In this document: positions 51,704-59,165 of the stretch, in pieces
Numbering within the stretch: position 1 is the stretch's first letter
Layout: every line of letters starts with the position of its first letter
Assembly (NCBI GenBank): GCA_016197405.1
Contig: JACPVR010000015.1
Location: forward strand, 62,001-126,000
Direction: 5' to 3'
Source of the DNA: Mycobacterium sp.
GTDB lineage: Bacteria; Actinomycetota; Actinomycetes; Mycobacteriales; Mycobacteriaceae
Length of the DNA: 64,000 nt
Position numbers and translations under genes: made by a program
Notes under the pieces: generated by a model
Database searches by the model: none
Seen by the model: only the letters and a program-made list of their open reading frames with translations
What the model was told of the DNA's origin: nothing

Positions 51704-53250
51704 TGTTGTGTCGAGTCCGATCTCGTCGCGGCCGAGCCGACCTCGGCGCATGAGCGCGGCAGTGACCGGCACAGGGTGACGATGTCGTTTCCCGCCCGCA
51801 TTACGGTGCGGTCGGGACGCACGATTGCCGCGGTGGCGCGGCCGCGGCGCAACCATTGGCCGAGTTCGCTTTCCGCGGTCGCGACATGCAGCACCGCGGC
51901 GCGCTGATCGATCAGGGTGCGCTCGACCGGTCCCGGCGTGGTCGTGGTGATGATCGCGAATCCGGTACCCAGGACGGCATCGAGTCTGTCCGCACCGTCG
52001 ACAAACGGATTCGGGCACAGGGTGCCGGCGAGCCGCCCGGGCAGCCGCGAGGTGTGGGCAAGCGTCGAGCGATGCAGCGCGGGTGTGCGACTGTCCATGA
52101 CCTTGCCGCTCAGACCGGGCAGCCGGGACAACCGCGGCAGCAGTGACCGGCGCGCGATGTCACCCAGCGTGCCGCCTGCGGTCATGGCCCGACCGACAGC
52201 GAGAGCGAGTTGGATCATGTGCCGCGCGTGCGGCTTTCGTTCCTGCTGGTAGGTGTCCAATGCGTCGGCGGGCAGTGTCCCGGCAAGCACGCCGGCGAGC
52301 TTCCACGACAGGTTCATGGCATCGCGCAACCCGGCCCCCATGCCCTGGCCGATGAACGGCGGCGTCAGATGCGCCGCATCCCCGAGCAGGAACACCGGGC
52401 CGCGCCGCCAGTGGTCGACCAGTTGCGCACGGAAGGTGTACTCGGCCACCCGCACCAGCTCCAACCCACCGGCAGGCACATCCGAGACCCACGGCCGGAT
52501 CAGCGGCGCCAACGCCTCGATGGTGTCGAAGTCGGCCGGTGTCTCACCAGGCAGCAGCCGGAACTCCCAGCGGTAGCGGTTGTCGCCGATCCGCATATAC
52601 GTCCCGGCTCGCACCGGGTCGCACACCTGATGAACACCGTCCCACTGGTGCAGGTCGGCGGCGGTGGCGACGTCGACCACCAGCCAGCGCTGCTCGAAGC
52701 CGAGATCCTCCATGGCAGAACCGATCCGGCTGCGGGTGATGCTGTTGGCGCCATCACAGCCCAGCACATAGTCGGCGGTGACGACGGTCTCGGTACCGTC
52801 GGTGCGATCGGTGTAGCTGACTCGCACCCGGCCGGTGCCGTCCTCGGCGATATCGCCGACCTCGACGTTGCCGCGCAATTCGACGCTCGGGTAGTGCACC
52901 AGGTTTGCGCGCAGCAGCGCTTCCAGTTCGGGCTGGTCGAACATGTTCGCCTGCGGGAAACCGTTGCGGCTCAGTCCGGTATCGCGGCAGAACTCAGCCA
53001 GGACGGTCATCTTGGAGTCCAGCAGGCGAAGCCCCAGCGCCGGCCGGGTGATCGCCGAGACCGCCTCGGCGATACCGAGACGGGCCGTGATGCGGTAGAT
53101 CTCGTCGTCCATGTGCACCGCCCGTGGCTGCGGGTACACCCCGGTCCAGCGGTCGAGCACCAGGCAGCGCACGCCGTACTGGGCCAGCAGCGTTGCCGCC
53201 GTCACCCCGGTTGGCCCGGCGCCGACGACGACCACCGGCACGTGCGTCAT
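51700..53250 (-). CDS. FAD-dependent aromatic monooxygenase (MhpA-like)
   Basis: 516 residues. The p-hydroxybenzoate-hydroxylase fold is clear: FAD site VVVVGAGPTGVTAATLLAQYG, the DG motif GCDGANSITRSRIG and the second FAD motif VFLLGDAAHLTPPFIGQGMGAGLRDA. The N-terminal stretch around YPQPRAVHMDDEIYR resembles MhpA, 3-(3-hydroxyphenyl)propionate hydroxylase. A thioredoxin-like C-terminal domain is present as in the phenol-hydroxylase group. It probably uses NAD(P)H and oxygen to make a catechol that the dioxygenase encoded two genes upstream would cleave. It overlaps both neighbours by ATGA junctions. Confidence 0.9.
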   Translation of the reverse strand: MTHVPVVVVGAGPTGVTAATLLAQYGVRCLVLDRWTGVYPQPRAVHMDDEIYRITARLGIAEAVSAITRPALGLRLLDSKMTVLAEFCRDTGLSRNGFPQANMFDQPELEALLRANLVHYPSVELRGNVEVGDIAEDGTGRVRVSYTDRTDGTETVVTADYVLGCDGANSITRSRIGSAMEDLGFEQRWLVVDVATAADLHQWDGVHQVCDPVRAGTYMRIGDNRYRWEFRLLPGETPADFDTIEALAPLIRPWVSDVPAGGLELVRVAEYTFRAQLVDHWRRGPVFLLGDAAHLTPPFIGQGMGAGLRDAMNLSWKLAGVLAGTLPADALDTYQQERKPHARHMIQLALAVGRAMTAGGTLGDIARRSLLPRLSRLPGLSGKVMDSRTPALHRSTLAHTSRLPGRLAGTLCPNPFVDGADRLDAVLGTGFAIITTTTPGPVERTLIDQRAAVLHVATAESELGQWLRRGRATAAIVRPDRTVMRAGNDIVTLCRSLPRSCAEVGSAATRSDSTQQ

Positions 53251-54188
53251 GCGTATCGCACCCGGCAGCGCTGAACCCCGAGATCGATGGCGTGGTCGTC
53301 GGTGGCGATCGAGGCCTCGACGATATCGCCGTCGTGCAGGTATTTGGCGTTCTCCGACTGCGCCTTGAAGAAGGCCTTCCACTTGACGGCGGGCGGCAGC
53401 AGCGCACCGATCATCTCGATGGGTTTCGGCGGGGCGGTGAGCGCGGTGCCGGCCGGAGTGCCGGTGAGCAGCAGATCACCGGTGTCGAGGCGCTGGAAAC
53501 GGCTCAGCTCCTGCAGCGCGCGCAGCGGCGGGTAGATCATGTCGCCGGCCACCGTGGAGTTCTGCCGTAGCTCACCGTTGACCCGCAGCTGCAACCGAAG
53601 ATCGCTGAACCGCTTGAGCTCGTCGGCGTCGAGCAGCACCAGTGCCGGGCCCACCGGGGTGAAGGTGGGATACGACTTCGCCTCGTAGAACTGGGTTTTC
53701 GGCAGCTGGATATCGCGCGCCGAGACGTCATTGGTGACGACCAGGCCGGCGATGTAATTCGGCAGGTCGCCCTCTTCGAGGGTGGTGCCGACCGGAAGAT
53801 CGCGCCCGATGACCAGACCGACCTCCACCTCGTAGTCGAGGAACCGGACGTGGGCGGGTTTGACGATATCGTCGGTGGGTCCGTTGATCGACCCGGATGC
53901 CTTGCGGAAGAACGTCAATGGGATGGTCTCCGGATTCATGCCGGAGTCCTTGACGTGTGAGGTGTAGTTGGTCATCTGTGCGACGACGCGGCACGGCGCG
54001 GTCACCGGGGACAGCAGTTCGAGCGACTCGACCGGGACGGCGCCGGCTGGCTGCGCGGCGGCGGCGTCGACGGCGGCGCGGTCGCGCAACAACTCGGCGG
54101 TGGTAGTCGCCGTGGTGTCGATCGGGACAGCGCCGGCCTCGGTCTGGACGTACCAGGAGCTGGCGGTGCGCAGGACGGTGATCGTCAT
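53247..54188 (-). CDS. Fumarylacetoacetate hydrolase (FAH)-family enzyme
   Basis: 313 residues from ATG 54188. The FAH fold is recognised by LDYEVEVGLVIGRDLPVG, NYIAGLVVTNDVSARDIQ, KSYPTFTPVGPALV and TGTPAGTAL; the Glu-x-Glu pair and a later Asp are the usual metal ligands. In meta-cleavage pathways such enzymes hydrolyse or decarboxylate/hydrate the ring-opened dienoate. The gene lies between the extradiol dioxygenase and the flavin monooxygenase with ATGA overlaps on both sides, consistent with the step after ring cleavage. Confidence 0.88.
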   Translation of the reverse strand: MTITVLRTASSWYVQTEAGAVPIDTTATTTAELLRDRAAVDAAAAQPAGAVPVESLELLSPVTAPCRVVAQMTNYTSHVKDSGMNPETIPLTFFRKASGSINGPTDDIVKPAHVRFLDYEVEVGLVIGRDLPVGTTLEEGDLPNYIAGLVVTNDVSARDIQLPKTQFYEAKSYPTFTPVGPALVLLDADELKRFSDLRLQLRVNGELRQNSTVAGDMIYPPLRALQELSRFQRLDTGDLLLTGTPAGTALTAPPKPIEMIGALLPPAVKWKAFFKAQSENAKYLHDGDIVEASIATDDHAIDLGVQRCRVRYA

Positions 54189-55321
54189 GTGGTGGCTACT
54201 TTCAGTAGGCCGCGTAGGCGGGTCAGGTCGAATTCGTTGTCGGAGTGCCGAATCGCAGTCAGCATGGACCGCAGTTCGGCCAGGGATTCTGGGCCGGGGG
54301 AGATGCCGAGGAAGTCCTTGGTGACCGGCGGGCCCCACTGCGCCAGGCCCGACGCGGTGAACGGTGCCCAGCCGGGTTCCAGGGTGTTGTCGAACATGTC
54401 GCCGTCGGTGAAGTGTTCGACCAGGAAGCCGTCGGGATCGCGCCAGTAGTCGAAGATCTGGCTGCCCTGGATATGCCTGCCGATTCCCCAGGAGCGCTGG
54501 TAGCCCCGCTCGCGCAGGTATTCTCCGCCGGCGGCCAGGGCGTCGAGATCGCTGACCTGATAGGCCGAGTGCACATAGCGGTTGGACGGCCCCAGCGCCA
54601 TCGCCAGGGTGTGATGATCGGCAGGCAGGCTGCCCCGATCGCAGCGGATGAAACTCATGGTCGGGCCGCGATCGCGCTGGCCGGCGTAGTAGAGGAAATC
54701 GCTGACGATCATGCCGAGGGTGTCGAGATACCAGTTCAGCGTCTCGACATAGCGATTGCTCTGCAACACCACGTGGCCGAGGCGCTGCACCCGGGCAGGC
54801 AACCGGGGCGGGCGCTGGGTCTCGTTGGCGCGCAGCGTGGAATGTCCGAAGTTGAAAGTGTGCGCGGGTTGAATGGGGAGCGCGGGCAGCTCGTGTGTAC
54901 CCGCGATGACCCGGACCGGGACCCCGCTGGGGTCCGTCAGCGCCACCGCGATACCGCCGATACTCTCCGGCAGCTCTTGGGTGGCCGTTCCCGTCGCGTC
55001 GGCAAGGCGCTGCACATCTGCGGGTTCCTGCGCGGCGAAGGCGATACCCGCGAATCGGGTCCGTGCACCCCGGCGGACGAGCAGGCACGGGGCGCCGGCG
55101 TCGGTACCGCGCAGTTGTAGTTCCTGTTCGGTGCGGGCCACAGTGCTGAATCCGAAGGCCTGAGCGAATGCTTCCGCACGCATCAGATCCGGCTTCTCGA
55201 ATTCCAACCAGGCGATATCGCGGACCTTGATGGTGGGATTGCAGGCACGGCCGGGATGCTCACCAGGCCGGGCGCCCTGCTCGCTGTGCAGGTCGTTGTG
55301 CGCCCCGATGGTGTCGCTCAT
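54185..55321 (-). CDS. Extradiol ring-cleavage dioxygenase (VOC superfamily, type I)
   Basis: 378 residues. Two vicinal-oxygen-chelate modules: an N-terminal module (VRDIAWLEFEKPDLMRAEAFAQAFGF) and a catalytic C-terminal module starting near 180. The iron ligands are visible: His in RLGHVVLQSN, His in PADHHTLAM and Glu in DGFLVEHFTDGD; Tyr in RHIQGSQIFDYWRDP fits the active site. It cleaves a catechol beside the hydroxyls with oxygen. It is the first gene of the leftward operon, facing a divergent TetR gene across two operator-like palindromes. Substrate not readable; the MhpA-like partner suggests a phenylpropanoid- or steroid-like catechol. Confidence 0.88.
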   Translation of the reverse strand: MSDTIGAHNDLHSEQGARPGEHPGRACNPTIKVRDIAWLEFEKPDLMRAEAFAQAFGFSTVARTEQELQLRGTDAGAPCLLVRRGARTRFAGIAFAAQEPADVQRLADATGTATQELPESIGGIAVALTDPSGVPVRVIAGTHELPALPIQPAHTFNFGHSTLRANETQRPPRLPARVQRLGHVVLQSNRYVETLNWYLDTLGMIVSDFLYYAGQRDRGPTMSFIRCDRGSLPADHHTLAMALGPSNRYVHSAYQVSDLDALAAGGEYLRERGYQRSWGIGRHIQGSQIFDYWRDPDGFLVEHFTDGDMFDNTLEPGWAPFTASGLAQWGPPVTKDFLGISPGPESLAELRSMLTAIRHSDNEFDLTRLRGLLKVATT

Positions 55322-55340
55322 GAGGCCTCCTTCACGTTTC

Positions 55341-55354
55341 TGACGAAATCGTCA
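55341..55354. promoter_or_regulatory. TetR operator-like palindrome 1 (TGACGA-N2-TCGTCA)
   Basis: TGACGA and TCGTCA arms around AA, preceded by TTTC. It lies 20 bp upstream of the dioxygenase start. The same TTTCTGACGA sequence recurs 44 bp away. Confidence 0.55.
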
Positions 55355-55384
55355 CATACGTTGGCTGCCTCAGTCAACAATTTC

Positions 55385-55398
55385 TGACGATTTCATCA
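55385..55398. promoter_or_regulatory. TetR operator-like palindrome 2 (TGACGA-N2-TCATCA)
   Basis: Same palindrome with one changed base in the right arm, again preceded by TTTC. The centre-to-centre distance of 44 bp is about four helical turns, so two dimers could bind the same face and shut both divergent promoters. Confidence 0.5.
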
Positions 55399-55462
55399 AA
55401 TCTGAAGAAGGCAAGATATGCTGTTCCCCGGATGGCCGCGAGGGCATGGGCAAGGAGTGGCG

Positions 55463-56125
55463 GTGACGACAGAACCAGATGTCCCCCCGAGTCGGCTGGC
55501 CCGTCGCAAGCAGCGGACCCGCGCGGCGCTGCTCGCCGCGGCCCGCACCTTCATCGCCGCGGGCAAGCTCAATGTGCCGGTCCTGGAGATAACCCAAGCC
55601 GCCGACGTCGGTATGGGCTCCTTCTACAACCACTTCCAGACCAAGGAAGAGCTGTTCGCCGCGGCGGTCAACGAGGTCCTCGATCTGCACGGCGCCCGGC
55701 TCGACAAGCTGACCGCGACGATCGACGATCCGGCCGAGGCCTTCGCCTGCAGTTTCCGTCTCACCGGCCGGCTGTTCCGGCAGCGTCCGCAGGAGAGCGC
55801 GGTACTGCTGAGCAATGGTCTGCCGCTGATGACGTCGCAGGCCGGGCTGGCGCCGCGCGCACTACGAGACATCATCGCCGCCGCCGATGCCGGCCGATTC
55901 CACGTGCGCGATCCCGAGATGGCGCTGGCGATCGCCGGCGGCTCACTGCTGGGCCTCGGTCAGCTGCTGACGGTGCAACCCGAACGCGATGACGCCGACA
56001 CCGCCGACCAGTTCACCGAGGATCTGCTGCGGCTGCTCGGGATGGATGCCGATGAAGCGCAGCGGATCTGCCGGCTGCCGCTGCCGGATCTCGACGACCT
56101 CACCGAGCCCGATTCCGCCGCCTGA
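55463..56125 (+). CDS. TetR-family regulator of the aromatic-degradation operon
   Basis: 220 residues from GTG 55463, chosen for AAGGAG five bases upstream (an ATG at 55418 is in frame but lacks this). The helix-turn-helix (ARRKQRTRAALLAAARTFIAAG; EITQAADVGMGSFYNHFQTKEELFAAAV) is typical of TetR, followed by a helical ligand domain. It is divergent from the extradiol dioxygenase gene, with paired palindromes in the shared 140-bp region, so it very likely represses that operon in the absence of an aromatic inducer and also controls itself. Confidence 0.88.
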   Translation: MTTEPDVPPSRLARRKQRTRAALLAAARTFIAAGKLNVPVLEITQAADVGMGSFYNHFQTKEELFAAAVNEVLDLHGARLDKLTATIDDPAEAFACSFRLTGRLFRQRPQESAVLLSNGLPLMTSQAGLAPRALRDIIAAADAGRFHVRDPEMALAIAGGSLLGLGQLLTVQPERDDADTADQFTEDLLRLLGMDADEAQRICRLPLPDLDDLTEPDSAA

Positions 56126-56128
56126 GTA

Positions 56129-56158
56129 GCGCCGCTCGTCGCGCTGACGAGCGGGCGC
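56129..56158 (+). terminator. Hairpin terminator after the tetR gene
   Basis: GCGCCGCTCGTC (56129-56140) pairs with GACGAGCGGGCGC (56146-56158) with one bulged base and a 5-nt loop. It starts four bases after the tetR stop; no T-run. Confidence 0.6.
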
Positions 56159-56213
56159 AGATTACGAGAATTCCGCGGTGTGTTGGCCGGGGACACGCAC
56201 GCTCGCGCGATGT

Positions 56214-56247
56214 GGGGATGTGGGGGTGTGGGGCCGGGGGTGTGGGG
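56214..56247 (+). other. G-quadruplex-forming motif
   Basis: Five runs of four or five G separated by two to four bases, all on the plus strand. This meets the usual pattern for an intramolecular G-quadruplex. It lies in the 5' region of the following seven-gene operon. Confidence 0.45.
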
Positions 56248-56306
56248 TGTGCAGTCGGGTGGCGGGCGTAACGCGCGGATAACCGAGTGTCACACCGCAG
56301 AAACAT

Positions 56307-56322
56307 AAACGGTATACCGTTT
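56307..56322. promoter_or_regulatory. Perfect 16-bp palindrome AAACGGTATACCGTTT, likely operator
   Basis: A perfect palindrome with a GTATAC core, as in many GntR-family operators. It lies about 60 bp upstream of the first gene of the seven-gene operon and just before CATTAT (56325-56330), a possible -10 element. No regulator gene is adjacent, so the cognate protein is probably encoded downstream, beyond the window. Confidence 0.55.
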
Positions 56323-56383
56323 CGCATTATCGCCTGACGGACCGACTCGGTCGCCGATAGCTCAGGCACTGCGGAAGGGAGCG

Positions 56384-57571
56384 GTGGCGCACCGTATGAC
56401 CGAACTCGTGAGCCCGTTGCTCGACCCGGCGACAAGCCCGCTCGACGATCGTCAGCGCGACGTCGTCCGACGTGTCTCCGACGCCGAGCGCGCCCACATC
56501 CTTGCGCTGCCGAGCAATGATCCGCGCGATCCGAAATTGCGCGCCCGCGTGCAGGCCACCGGGCCCGAACTGTTCGGCCAGCCGGCCGCAATCAGGGCCA
56601 CACTGAGGGAAAACGCCAGCGCGCTGGACATCATCGCCGACAAGCTCGGCACCGGGATCAGTCGCGTCGTGCTGGTGGGGTGCGGTGATTCGCTGGCCGT
56701 CATGATCGCCGCCCGTCAAGCGCTGGAGGATGTGCTCGGGGTGCCGTGCGAGCCGATGCAGAGCCTGGAGTTCGCCTACTACCACGCCCGTCTGGCCGGC
56801 CCGGGAACCGCGGTCATCGCGCTGTCCAGCTCCGGCGAGACGACCAGGACAGTGGAAGCGCTGCTGATGGCCCAGCAACGCGGATCGTATACCGTTGCGC
56901 TCACCAACACCGACGGCTCGACCCTGCAGTCGGAGGCCGACACCGCCCTGAAGATCGAGGCCACCCGCGTCGGCTGGCCCACGCAGTCGTCCACTTCGGC
57001 GCTGGCCCTGCTGCTCGAACTCGCGGTCCGGATCGGTGAACGCAACAACCCCGCCGCAACCGAGCCGCTGCGCGCCGCCTTCGACGCGCTGCCCGACACC
57101 ATGCGCCAGGTGTTGATACGCCTCGACCAGGTCATCGCGTCCATCGCCGAGGCCGAGGTCGCCGCCGGGGTGCAGACGGTGTTGTTCGCCGGTGCCGGAC
57201 CCAATCTCGCGTCGGCGATCATCGGTGCGGCCAAGGTCAAGGAATGCACCGCGCTGCACGCCATCGACATCCAGACCGAGGAATACCACCACTACAACTC
57301 GCAGAAGGCCGGCGAACCGCTGTTCCTGCTGGCACCGTCGGGCCCGACGGTGCCCCGCGCCGTCGACACCGGAACCGACGCGCTGCGCTGGGGCGGGCGG
57401 CTCTACGTCGTCACCACCGAGGGTGAGGACGCCTTCGAACACCTCGGCGGCCAGATCATCACGCTGCCCGCGGTTGCGGAGTCGCTGTCGCCGCTGCTGT
57501 ACGTGCTACCTGCCCAGCTGTTCGGATATCACCTCGGACTGAGCTGTTATGCCGCGGCGGCACCGAGATGA
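56384..57571 (+). CDS. SIS-domain protein (GlmS/FrlB-like isomerase or deglycase)
   Basis: 395 residues from GTG 56384, with GGAAGG five bases upstream; ATG at 56396 is the alternative. Two SIS domains: the first has VVLVGCGDSLAVMIAARQALE and the sugar-phosphate loop IALSSSGETTRTVEALL; the second has VLFAGAGPNLASAIIGAAKVKE and IDIQTEEYHHYNSQKAG, where Glu and His are placed as in the catalytic pair of GlmS/FrlB-type enzymes. It lacks the glutaminase half of GlmS. Such proteins isomerise aminosugar phosphates or split phosphorylated Amadori compounds. It is the first of seven coupled genes; its stop overlaps the kinase start. Confidence 0.82.
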   Translation: MAHRMTELVSPLLDPATSPLDDRQRDVVRRVSDAERAHILALPSNDPRDPKLRARVQATGPELFGQPAAIRATLRENASALDIIADKLGTGISRVVLVGCGDSLAVMIAARQALEDVLGVPCEPMQSLEFAYYHARLAGPGTAVIALSSSGETTRTVEALLMAQQRGSYTVALTNTDGSTLQSEADTALKIEATRVGWPTQSSTSALALLLELAVRIGERNNPAATEPLRAAFDALPDTMRQVLIRLDQVIASIAEAEVAAGVQTVLFAGAGPNLASAIIGAAKVKECTALHAIDIQTEEYHHYNSQKAGEPLFLLAPSGPTVPRAVDTGTDALRWGGRLYVVTTEGEDAFEHLGGQIITLPAVAESLSPLLYVLPAQLFGYHLGLSCYAAAAPR

Positions 57572-58449
57572 GCGCAACCACCCTGGCCTGTATCGGCAAC
57601 CTCACCATCGACGAAGCGGTGTCACCCTCGGGCGCGCGGATCGAATCGGTCGGCGGCGACGCATTGTTCGCCGCCCTGGCGGCCCGTCTGGCCGGCGGCA
57701 GCCCGACGATAGTGGCGCCGCTGGGCACCGACGCCACCCCGGCGCTGCTGGCGGCCATCACCACCGCGGGCAGTGATCCGGCCTCGCTGCCACGCCGCGA
57801 TCTGCCGACCGTGCGCAATGTCATCCATTACGACGAGGACGGCGGGCGGATCTGGGATCTGGTGCTCGGCGACGACCATTTCGAGCAGATGTCGGTGCAA
57901 CCCGCCGATATCACCGCAGCCACCGTGGCCGCACCGGGAATCCTGCTGTCGGCCATGGCCTTACACGCTCAGCTCACGCTGGCCGCGTGGCTGCGGGCAC
58001 GTACCACCGCGACCATCTACTTCGATCCGCAGGAGGACTACATCGCCGGTAACGAGGCGGCGCTGCGTGCCGCGGTTGCCGCCTGTGACGTATTCCTGCC
58101 CAGCGAGGTCGAGGCCACCGCGCTGGCGGGCACCGCGGACCTCGCCGCGGCGGCCGCGGCCTTCCTGGCGCTGGGCCCCGGCGTCGTCGTCATCAAACGT
58201 GCCGAGACCGGTTGCCTCGTGGCCACCACCGAACATCCCGAACCGGTCGCGGTCGGTGCCGACGCAGTCGACCCGGTGGACAGCACCGGGGCCGGGGACG
58301 CCTTCTGCGGCGCATTCAGCGCCGTGCATCTGCGCACCGGCGATCCGTACGCCGCGGCACGCGCCGGTGCAGACGTGGCCCGGATCGCGGTCAGCGCCAA
58401 CGGAATCGACGGTCTACTGGCCGCCGTCAGCACCGAGGTGGCGCGATGA
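57568..58449 (+). CDS. PfkB-family (ribokinase-like) carbohydrate kinase
   Basis: 293 residues from ATG 57568 (ATGA overlap with the SIS gene). PfkB features: an N-terminal ALACIGNLTIDEAVSPSG with Gly-rich VGGDALFAALAARLAGG, and the C-terminal signature DPVDSTGAGDAFCGAFSA carrying the catalytic Asp and anion hole. The substrate is probably a sugar or sugar conjugate. Next to a SIS enzyme, this mirrors FrlD-FrlB and FraD-FraB pairs, where the kinase phosphorylates the conjugate at C6 before the SIS protein splits it. The role in this cluster is inferred. Confidence 0.86.
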   Translation: MSATTLACIGNLTIDEAVSPSGARIESVGGDALFAALAARLAGGSPTIVAPLGTDATPALLAAITTAGSDPASLPRRDLPTVRNVIHYDEDGGRIWDLVLGDDHFEQMSVQPADITAATVAAPGILLSAMALHAQLTLAAWLRARTTATIYFDPQEDYIAGNEAALRAAVAACDVFLPSEVEATALAGTADLAAAAAAFLALGPGVVVIKRAETGCLVATTEHPEPVAVGADAVDPVDSTGAGDAFCGAFSAVHLRTGDPYAAARAGADVARIAVSANGIDGLLAAVSTEVAR

Positions 58450-59165
58450 CCCGGATCACCGTCATCAACCCCAACACCTCGGCCGAGCTGACCGCAACCA
58501 TCACCGCCGCCGCACAGGCCGTGGCCGCACCGCATGTCGCCGTCATCGGCGTCAACCCCGCGGTCGGCGTCCCCAGCGTGGAAAGCCATGCCGAAGAGGC
58601 GATCGCCGCCGTCGGCGTGCTCGAACAGGTCCGGCTGACCACCGACTACACCGACGCCTACGTCATCGCCTGTTTCGGCGACACCGGCGTTGCCGCCGCC
58701 CGTGAGATCGCCACCTGCCCCGTCGTCGGGATGACCGAAGCCGCACTGCAAACCGCCTGCCTGGTCGCGCACCGGTTCGTCGTCATCACCATGCCGGACC
58801 GCACCATCGCGCACAGCGACCGCGTGATAGCCGCACTCGGACTGGCGCACCGCTGCACCGTGCGTGCCGTCGACGTGCCGGTCACCGACCTCGTCGAAGG
58901 ATCGACCCACCTGCTCGACGCGTTCGTCGCCGCCGCCCGCGACGCCATCGACACCGAACATGCCGAGGCCGTCGTGCTCGGCTGCGCCGGACTGGCCGAT
59001 CTGGCAGGCCCGCTGACCGAAGCACTCGGCGTCCCGGTCGTCGACGGGGTCGCCGCGGGTATCGGAATCGCGGCCGGACTGGTCGCGATGGGGCTGAACA
59101 CCTCGCGCGCAAACACTTTCGCAGCGGTCCCCGGACTGCCCGCCTACCGGCTGGACCAGCCATGA
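58446..59165 (+). CDS. Asp/Glu/hydantoin racemase-family protein
   Basis: 239 residues from ATG 58446 (overlaps the kinase stop). RITVINPNTSAELTATI at the N terminus is the hallmark of the hydantoin/allantoin racemase subgroup. Two Cys that act as acid-base pair in the family lie in VIACFGDTGVAAA and VVLGCAGLADL. It could racemise a hydantoin, an allantoin-like ureide or an amino-acid derivative so that stereospecific hydrolases can use both forms. Its neighbours in the operon are an amidohydrolase and a PuuE-like deacetylase, which supports cyclic-ureide chemistry. Confidence 0.86.
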   Translation: MTRITVINPNTSAELTATITAAAQAVAAPHVAVIGVNPAVGVPSVESHAEEAIAAVGVLEQVRLTTDYTDAYVIACFGDTGVAAAREIATCPVVGMTEAALQTACLVAHRFVVITMPDRTIAHSDRVIAALGLAHRCTVRAVDVPVTDLVEGSTHLLDAFVAAARDAIDTEHAEAVVLGCAGLADLAGPLTEALGVPVVDGVAAGIGIAAGLVAMGLNTSRANTFAAVPGLPAYRLDQP

